Source: Sandaracinaceae bacterium
GTDB taxonomy: Bacteria > Myxococcota_A > Polyangia > Polyangiales > Houyiibacteriaceae
DNA: 22,210 nucleotides
Reading direction: 5' to 3'
Assembly (NCBI GenBank): GCA_012514415.1
Contig: JAAZAH010000022.1
Location: 1-22,210 of the forward strand
Below are positions 17,229 through 22,210 of the stretch, piece by piece. Both the position numbers and the translations under genes were made by a program. The first letter of the stretch is position 1. Every line of letters begins with the position of its first letter. The notes under the pieces are model-generated. The model made no database searches and was not told the origin of the DNA. It was given only the letters and a program-made list of their open reading frames with translations.

Positions 17229-17290
17229 TCCTTCAGTCTGACTCTTCAGTCGACCTCTTGGCGCACCGAGTCTTGCCGCACCAAGGCGAC

Positions 17291-17317
17291 TTCCCGGCCG
17301 GATCGCTCAGCCGGGAA
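17291..17317 (-). repeat. Hairpin in rpsT 3' untranslated region
   Basis: TTCCCGGC at 17291-17298 and GCCGGGAA at 17310-17317 form a perfect 8-bp stem with an 11-base loop, 19 bases beyond the rpsT stop codon. No T-run follows on the minus strand, so it is not the terminator. It may protect or process the mRNA end. Confidence 0.5.
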
Positions 17318-17335
17318 CCTCGGAACAGCGCAGGA

Positions 17336-17602
17336 TCACTCGCCGAGGGCGGCGACCTGCGAGCTCAGGCGCGAGATATAGCGCGAGCCGGTGTTCCGGT
17401 GGTAAACGCCCTTGGACACTGCCATGTCGATCCGTCGCACCGCGACCGGCAAGGCTTCCTTCGCCGCCGCAACATCCCCGGCCTCGATGGCCGCACGCAC
17501 CTTTTTAACGGAGCTGCGGACGGTGCTTCGGATATGCCTATTGCGCGCAGTGCGCTTTTGGGTTTGGCGAATTCGCTTTTCGGCTGACTCGTGATTGGCC
17601 AC
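17336..17602 (-). CDS. rpsT: 30S ribosomal protein S20
   Basis: S20 binds 16S rRNA in the body of the small subunit. The protein is 88 aa, the normal length. It begins with the almost invariant ANHESAEKRIRQTQKRTARN, then a long basic helical bundle, and ends in YISRLSSQV. The start is GTG at 17602, because S20 proteins begin exactly there; ten further codons are open upstream but unlike the family. AGGAG lies ten bases before the GTG. E. coli rpsT also uses a non-ATG start (TTG) that takes part in autoregulation, so a weak start here may serve the same purpose (inference). It has its own promoter and terminator, and converges on holA. Confidence 0.95.
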   Translation of the reverse strand: MANHESAEKRIRQTQKRTARNRHIRSTVRSSVKKVRAAIEAGDVAAAKEALPVAVRRIDMAVSKGVYHRNTGSRYISRLSSQVAALGE

Positions 17603-17630
17603 GCTAGATAAACTCCTGCTGAGCGCACGC

Positions 17631-17658
17631 ATTTAAGCCGGAACTCTCGGGCTGTCAA
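17631..17658 (-). promoter_or_regulatory. Sigma70-type promoter of rpsT
   Basis: On the minus strand a perfect -35 box TTGACA (17658-17653) is followed after 16 bases by TTAAAT (17636-17631), four of six matches to the -10 consensus. Transcription would start near 17624, about 22 bases before the GTG and including the AGGAG site. A/T-rich sequence lies further upstream (17680-17698) and could help polymerase binding. Confidence 0.75.
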
Positions 17659-17676
17659 GCGAGCTCGCGCGAGGAA

Positions 17677-17705
17677 GCTTGATATTTTTCGATTTTCCAT
17701 CAAGC
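17677..17705. repeat. Inverted repeat between rpsT and the MMPL gene
   Basis: GCTTGAT at 17677-17683 and ATCAAGC at 17699-17705 form a perfect 7-bp inverted repeat around a 15-base A/T-rich centre. It lies upstream of the rpsT promoter and 157 bases or more before the MMPL start. It could be a regulator-binding site for either gene. No T-run follows on either strand. Confidence 0.4.
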
Positions 17706-17861
17706 ATCCGCATTGGCTGTGGCGCGGTGGACGCGCTCAAACTAAGTTTCGACCCCTTCCGGACGCTGGAGCTCATTCGAGAGACGGCGCCCGTAGCGGT
17801 CGAACGCCCCTCACTTCGAGGGCGCGTCCCTCCGAATCGCGGTTTTCTCAAGGCAAGATTT

Positions 17862-20390
17862 ATGGGCTCCTCCGCCATCGAACGTTTCCTGCGCCGGTAC
17901 GCGACCCTCGTCACGACGTACCGAGCGCTGTTCATCGTAGGAACGCTCACCGTCACGGCACTCTTCGCCTCTCAGATCCCGAAGATCGAGGTCGATCCCG
18001 CCCCGGAAAACCTCCTCTCGGCCTCCGACAGCGAAGCGATCGAGACGCAAGAGATCTTCGCCGAGGCGTTTGGCGACAACTCGCGCATCCTCCTCGTGCT
18101 CATCACGGCTGCAGACGTTCTGACTGAGCCCAACCTCCTCTATCAGCACCAACTCGCCACGGCGCTGAAAGCGATCGACGGCGTTGAGCGCGTCGAGAGC
18201 ATCACCGAAATGATCCTCCCGCGCGTGATCGACCCCGCGCTCGAGCCGGCGGAGGAGGAGGATTTTGATCTCGACGATCTCGAAGATCTCGACAGCCTTG
18301 AGGATGAGGACCTTGAGGACAGCTTCGATCCCGAGACCGTCAACCTGATGGTCGATATCTTCGAGGCGGATCCGGAGCGCTTCGAAGGTGGCCTTCAGGT
18401 GATGGGGCCCCGGATCCAAGAGACGCTCCGCTTTGAAAGCATCACGAATGAAGAGGGACTCGTCGAGGACGCCGAAACGAAGATTCGGGCCGCGCTCGAT
18501 GCTTCGCCGCTTCTCGTCGGCCGCTTGATCTCAGAGGACAGCCAAGCGGTCGCCATCGCCCTCTTTCTGCGCGATGTCGAGGGGCGCGAGATGCCCCACC
18601 TCGTGCGCTCCGTCGAAGAAGCCATCGCCGCGCTCAAGGCGCCCGATGAGACGGAGGTTCGTGTCGCGGGGCTCCCCTTCGTCCGGAATACGATCGCCGA
18701 GCGCCTCCGCACCGATCAGCTCGTTCTCCTCCCTGCGACGCTCCTCGTCTGCATGGCCCTCCTCTATTTCGCCATGCGCTGGGTCCTCGGCGTCTTCCTC
18801 CCCATCATCGCGGTTTCGCTCACGTTGCTCATCGTCCTTGGCGGGATGGCCATCACGGGGATGCAGCTGAACATTCTCAACAACATCATCCCGCCACTTT
18901 TGATCATCATCGGCATTACCGATGCGATCCATTTGCTCATCCGCTACCGCGACGAGCTACCACGGCGGGGCGCACAAAAGCTCGCGGGCTTCCATACGGT
19001 CTTCATCCTCGCGAGCGCCCTCTTCTTCACGGACATCACCACATCCGTCGGTCTCGGTTCGCTTTACGCGGCCAAGACGGCGATGCTCAGAAACTTCGGG
19101 ATCATCGCGGCCATCGGCGTGCTGGTGGCCTACCTCATTACGATCGTCTTCGTCCCACCCGTGATGATCGCGGCGAAGCCTCCCCCCCTTCCCGATCCGA
19201 AAAAGAAGCGAAGCCGACCGCTCGAGACGTTCTTGGTCATTTTCACGGCAAGGGTTCTCCGCAACCCCTGGCCGGTGCTCCTCATCACGCTCGGCATCCT
19301 CGCCGTCAGCACCTTCTTCGCCTTCCGTGTTCGGGTCGACCATGCGCTTCTCGATCAATTCGACAAAGACGATCCGGTCTACGTGACCACACGTCTACTC
19401 GAGGAAAAACTCGACGGCATCCGGCCGATGGAGGTGATCTTCGAGACCGACGATCCCGAGCTCTTCATCGATCCAGAGTTCATCGCCGCGATTGAACGCG
19501 TTCAAGCCTTTGCCGAGGAAGATTCGATCATCCTGCGGACAATGAGCTATCCGGCGATGCTTCGACAGAGCCTCACGCTCTTTGCCAACGACGCGGCGCT
19601 CTGGGAGGAGCCCTTCCGGTCGAAAGCTCAGGTCAACGCCCTTGTCAGTCTCCTCGAGCGACGCGAAGAAAGCCCCATCGCGCGTTTCATGACCGAGGAT
19701 CGAACGCTCGCGCGGATGCAGCTCATGTTCCGCGACGCGGGGGCCGAAGCAGCCATCCGCTTCATCGATAAGGTCGAGGCCGAGTTCGAGCGCGAGCTCG
19801 CCGAATATCCCGTCACGCTTCGCTATACCGGCGATGCATACACGGGCTCGAAGACTCAGAGCGCGGTCGTGCTCGATCTCCTCGCAAGTCTTCTCGCCGC
19901 GATCCTCATCATCTTTGTCATCCTCACGCTCTTCTTCCGCAGCCTGAGGCTTGGCCTGCTGTCGATCCCACCGAACCTCATCCCGCTCGTCGGGACACTC
20001 GGCTATATGGCCGTACGCGACATCCCACTCAATATGTCGACGGTCATCATCTTCTCCATTAGCTTCAGCTTGGCCGTGGACGGGTCGATCCATGTGCTCG
20101 CCCGCTTCCGTGAGGAGATGAACGATGGGAAGGCCCCAGCGAGCGCGCTCCTCCGCGCCGCTCGAGGCACCGGACGTGCGAATGTGATCTCTTACCTCAC
20201 GCTCACCTGCGGCTTCGGCGTGATGCTCCTCAGCTCCTTCGTCCCCATCCGGCAGTTCGGCGAGCTCATCGCCGTCACAGTCGCCACGTGCATGATCGCG
20301 ACGGTCTTTCTCCTTCCTGCGCTCCTTCGGGTTTTCAGCCCCAAGCAGACACCGATCGAGCTCGGCCGAAGCGATCTAGAGCGCCACTGA
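17862..20390 (+). CDS. RND/MMPL-family exporter
   Basis: This is an inner-membrane transporter of the RND superfamily (COG1033 type, patched/MMPL-like), 842 aa. It is two repeated halves: TM1 at about 22-39, a periplasmic domain 40-285, then five helices to about 437; TM7 at about 470-490, a second periplasmic domain to about 668, then five helices to the end. The TM4 signatures GITDAIHLLIRYRDE (351-365) and LAVDGSIHVLARFREEM (737-753) align with each other, with Asp354 and Asp740 as likely proton-relay residues. An acidic insert at residues 128-159 is unusual. ATG 17862 is chosen because the family starts just before TM1; 61 more codons are open upstream but read like noncoding sequence. The substrate is unknown; relatives move lipids or hopanoids. 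It has no adaptor or outer-membrane partner nearby. Its last 15 bases overlap the convergent next gene. Confidence 0.9.
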   Translation: MGSSAIERFLRRYATLVTTYRALFIVGTLTVTALFASQIPKIEVDPAPENLLSASDSEAIETQEIFAEAFGDNSRILLVLITAADVLTEPNLLYQHQLATALKAIDGVERVESITEMILPRVIDPALEPAEEEDFDLDDLEDLDSLEDEDLEDSFDPETVNLMVDIFEADPERFEGGLQVMGPRIQETLRFESITNEEGLVEDAETKIRAALDASPLLVGRLISEDSQAVAIALFLRDVEGREMPHLVRSVEEAIAALKAPDETEVRVAGLPFVRNTIAERLRTDQLVLLPATLLVCMALLYFAMRWVLGVFLPIIAVSLTLLIVLGGMAITGMQLNILNNIIPPLLIIIGITDAIHLLIRYRDELPRRGAQKLAGFHTVFILASALFFTDITTSVGLGSLYAAKTAMLRNFGIIAAIGVLVAYLITIVFVPPVMIAAKPPPLPDPKKKRSRPLETFLVIFTARVLRNPWPVLLITLGILAVSTFFAFRVRVDHALLDQFDKDDPVYVTTRLLEEKLDGIRPMEVIFETDDPELFIDPEFIAAIERVQAFAEEDSIILRTMSYPAMLRQSLTLFANDAALWEEPFRSKAQVNALVSLLERREESPIARFMTEDRTLARMQLMFRDAGAEAAIRFIDKVEAEFERELAEYPVTLRYTGDAYTGSKTQSAVVLDLLASLLAAILIIFVILTLFFRSLRLGLLSIPPNLIPLVGTLGYMAVRDIPLNMSTVIIFSISFSLAVDGSIHVLARFREEMNDGKAPASALLRAARGTGRANVISYLTLTCGFGVMLLSSFVPIRQFGELIAVTVATCMIATVFLLPALLRVFSPKQTPIELGRSDLERH

Positions 20391-20936
20391 GCCGCCTTTT
20401 TCGATGCGTCTCAAGACGATCGCGATCCATACAAGAAACGCCCCTCGTCCAATCAGGCTGATCGCCACAGCGTAGGCGAGAAATCGCGCAGAGATCTCGG
20501 GCTCGAAAACAAAGAGAAGGAGCGTGCCCAAGGCGACATCGAGTACGCTCACGACGAGTCGCAGCCCTCGATGGTAGGAGGATTGTAGGGCCATCACGCT
20601 TCCGAAGAGCCCGGATGCGAAAAGGTAGGCTCCGAGGACGATCACGAGCGAGAGCGCGGCGGTGAGCGGCTCGATCAGCGCGAGCACGCCTGCGGCGATG
20701 GCGAGGAGCCCGACAAGGATCGAATCCCAGCGAAGGGAGCCCTCGAGAGGGACAAAGCCCGCCGCAACGGAAGCCAGACCGACCCCGAAGAGTAGGACTC
20801 CCCAGAACACGCCAACGGTGAAGTTCGCCGCAAGTGGACAGAGGATCGCGAATGCTGCGAGCGCGAGGAGGGTGAGGCCGTAAACGAGCACATAGCCCCA
20901 GCCCGTCCAGATCTCGAGTCGCTCCTCGCTCTCCAT
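20376..20936 (-). CDS. HdeD-like DUF308 membrane protein
   Basis: The protein is 186 aa with six hydrophobic segments in three pairs, typical of the HdeD/DUF308 family. A pair lies at about 13-33 and 40-62, another at about 70-88 and 93-115 including LLAIAAGVLALIEPLTAALS, and a third at about 124-143 and 150-172. The repeated pattern of a Gly-rich helix followed by P and a second helix is the family hallmark. E. coli HdeD is linked to acid resistance at high cell density; most homologues are uncharacterised, so function here is unknown. ATG 20936 has AGGGG eight bases upstream. The gene is divergent from hslO and overlaps the MMPL gene tail to tail. Confidence 0.85.
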   Translation of the reverse strand: MESEERLEIWTGWGYVLVYGLTLLALAAFAILCPLAANFTVGVFWGVLLFGVGLASVAAGFVPLEGSLRWDSILVGLLAIAAGVLALIEPLTAALSLVIVLGAYLFASGLFGSVMALQSSYHRGLRLVVSVLDVALGTLLLFVFEPEISARFLAYAVAISLIGRGAFLVWIAIVLRRIEKGGSVAL

Positions 20937-21004
20937 CGATTTGCCCCTAGGAGGATTTTACGCGTTCGTGAAAAGAGCATCCCTTCTCGGCCCATTCTCG
21001 GGTG

Positions 21005-21043
21005 CGATTCAAAGAACCTCAGCCCAAGAGGGTGGGTGAATCG
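21005..21043. repeat. Imperfect palindrome between DUF308 gene and hslO
   Basis: CGATTCA at 21005-21011 pairs perfectly with TGAATCG at 21037-21043. Inside, ACCTC can pair with GAGGGT with one bulge, giving an extended hairpin of about 39 bases. No T-run follows on either strand. It sits in the shared upstream region of two divergent genes and could be an operator or an RNA structure. Confidence 0.4.
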
Positions 21044-21137
21044 TGGTTTTCCGCAGGCGCGCCCACACCCCGCAAGCCCATGTCTCGCCTCGCAGGCGCT
21101 CATTCCGCGGTCAAGGCGGTGACCCACGCCGCGCAGA

Positions 21138-21165
21138 CTTGATTTGCCGCGGAAGATGCGCATGT
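21138..21165 (+). promoter_or_regulatory. Possible heat-shock (sigma32-type) promoter of hslO
   Basis: CTTGATT at 21138-21144 resembles the sigma32 -35 element CTTGAAA. After a suitable gap, GCGCATGT at 21158-21165 matches five of seven fixed positions of the -10 element CCCCATNT. The site lies about 57 bases before the hslO start. hslO is heat-shock controlled in E. coli, which fits. The match is imperfect and the promoter rules of this organism are unknown. Confidence 0.4.
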
Positions 21166-21221
21166 TTTACTGCCCCGCGTTCCAGAGCGTTTTTGGAGCG
21201 TGACGGAAGGAGACGAGAGCA

Positions 21222-22091
21222 ATGAGCCAAGATCAGATCGTCCGCGCGATGACCAACGACGGCGCGTTTCGCTGCATGGCCGTCCGCGGCACCGAGACCA
21301 TCAACCGGATCTTTGCGGCGCAGGCGGGCGATCCCGAGACGCATCGCGCCCTCGGCGGGCTCGTCTTAGGTGCACTCCTCTACCGTGAGACGATGGCCCC
21401 CGATCTTCGCGTTCAATGCATCATCCGCGGGGCGGGCCGTACGGGCAGCATCGTCGCAGATTCGCATCCTTCGGGCATGACGCGCGGCCTCTACCAACGA
21501 GGAAAAGACGGCCCGTTCACACTGCAAGGCGAGGGCGCGATCCTGCAAATGACGAGAAATCTCCCGCGCGGTAACCAACACCAGGGCTTGATCGACGCCT
21601 CAAATGCGACGATCGACCGCGCGCTCATGAGCTATTTCGAGCAGAGTGAGCAGATCACCACGATGATCGGCGTGGGGCTTCCCATCTCCGATAATCAACA
21701 GGCCGCGGTCGCCACCGCCTATCTCGTCCAGCTCCTCCCTGAGGTTAAGGACGCACGCGATCGGCTCGCCGTCTTGACGGAGCGACTCGCACATGATTTC
21801 GCCGATATGGACGCGATCGCGCGACAGACCGACGGGGATCCCAAAGCGATCATCGAGGAGATTTTCTACGGGATGGATTTCACCTTCCTCTCGGAGTCAC
21901 CGGTCTTTTTTGGGTGCACGTGCAGTGAGGAGCGGATTCAAGCGAGCCTCCTCTCGCTTCATCGAAGCGAATTGATGAGCCTCATCGATGAGGGCGAACC
22001 GGTCGAGATGAGCTGCGATTATTGCGGCGCGGAGTATCGCGTGGAGATGCCGCAGCTCCGCTCCCTCCTGATGAAGAAAGGCGACGCCTAG
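21222..22091 (+). CDS. hslO: Hsp33 redox-regulated chaperone
   Basis: Hsp33 is a cytoplasmic holdase switched on by oxidation and unfolding. The protein is 289 aa, the normal length. The N-terminal core shows the family segments LVLGALLYRETMAPDLRVQC (about 47-66), GRTGSIVADSHPSG (72-85) and VGLPISDNQQAAVATAYLVQ (151-170), where related proteins have S/T at several positions. The C-terminal zinc switch is intact: Cys232-x-Cys234 in GCTCSEERI, and Cys265-xx-Cys268 in CDYCGAEY, with a 30-residue gap. One more cysteine is at residue 18 and one at 66. The ATG has GGAAGGAG about 11 bases upstream. A possible heat-shock promoter precedes it. The gene stands alone. Confidence 0.95.
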   Translation: MSQDQIVRAMTNDGAFRCMAVRGTETINRIFAAQAGDPETHRALGGLVLGALLYRETMAPDLRVQCIIRGAGRTGSIVADSHPSGMTRGLYQRGKDGPFTLQGEGAILQMTRNLPRGNQHQGLIDASNATIDRALMSYFEQSEQITTMIGVGLPISDNQQAAVATAYLVQLLPEVKDARDRLAVLTERLAHDFADMDAIARQTDGDPKAIIEEIFYGMDFTFLSESPVFFGCTCSEERIQASLLSLHRSELMSLIDEGEPVEMSCDYCGAEYRVEMPQLRSLLMKKGDA

Positions 22092-22127
22092 AGCGTCGAG
22101 TCGATCGCCTCGCGTTCGTCCCAGTTC

Positions 22128-22163
22128 GGCTCAGCATTCGGTGTGTCCTCGCCGCGCTGAGCC
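22128..22163 (+). terminator. Hairpin downstream of hslO, possible terminator
   Basis: GGCTCAGC at 22128-22135 and GCTGAGCC at 22156-22163 form a perfect 8-bp stem with a 20-base loop, starting 37 bases after the hslO stop. The following TCTTGCTTG is only partly T-rich, so termination is uncertain. The window then ends with a GGGAG near 22190 and an ATG at 22206 that might open another gene. Confidence 0.4.
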
Positions 22164-22210
22164 TCTTGCTTGCGCGAACCCCTAAATCACGGGAGTCTCG
22201 GCTCCATGAA

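Noticed and set aside
1..22210. Search for CRISPR arrays, insertion sequences, integrases, toxin-antitoxin pairs and defence genes.
   Set aside because: No regularly spaced repeats, terminal inverted repeats, transposase motifs or defence-family signatures are visible.

Overview
The window is a high-GC chromosomal segment (about 62-64% GC by eye) with tightly packed genes on both strands and no mobile element, CRISPR array, rRNA or tRNA that I can support. It most resembles a Myxococcota or other former deltaproteobacterial chromosome. The reasons are very large TPR-repeat proteins, a small soluble protein that looks like the Myxococcus-type DUF2378/TIGR02265 group, an extra ClpA-like unfoldase with a long proline-rich linker, and an RND/MMPL exporter. 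The assignment is an inference, not a database result.

Layout. 17-997 (-) encodes a CaCA-family Na+/Ca2+ antiporter. It is divergent from a DHRS4-like short-chain dehydrogenase (1124-1897, +). 1952-2530 (-) is a small protein of uncertain function. 2762-12828 (+) is one apparent operon of five genes: two giant TPR proteins (about 1422 and 1288 aa), a protein that looks like a metallophosphoesterase stripped of its metal ligands, NadD, and a Rossmann/DUF2520 protein. The first four genes are joined by 8-, 4- and 4-base stop/start overlaps, and the last follows after 24 bases. 12844-15315 (-) is a two-ring Clp ATPase that converges on this operon. 15588-17149 (+) holds a small exported protein overlapping holA (DNA polymerase III delta). 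Convergent to holA lies rpsT (17336-17602, -), with a clear sigma70 promoter and a U-tailed terminator. 17862-20390 (+) is an RND/MMPL exporter whose 3' end overlaps a convergent DUF308/HdeD-like membrane protein (20376-20936, -). 21222-22091 (+) is the redox chaperone Hsp33 (hslO), preceded by a possible heat-shock-type promoter. The last 119 bases carry a hairpin and perhaps the first codon of another gene.

How the genes fit together. nadD, holA and rpsT are housekeeping genes that also sit near each other in other bacteria (lptE-holA-nadD in E. coli, holA next to rpsT in Firmicutes). Here lineage-specific genes have been added around that core. Hsp33 and the Clp ATPase are proteostasis genes. 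The least explained part is the 10-kb operon, in which two related scaffold-like TPR proteins and an apparently inactive phosphoesterase are translationally coupled to NAD synthesis.

No gene-free stretch exceeds 300 bases. The longest are 20937-21221 (palindrome and promoter candidate), 15316-15587 (9-bp direct repeat), 17603-17861 (rpsT promoter and an inverted repeat) and 2531-2761 (nothing convincing). The whole window is also rich in the palindrome GCGATCGC (13 copies counted by eye, all inside genes).
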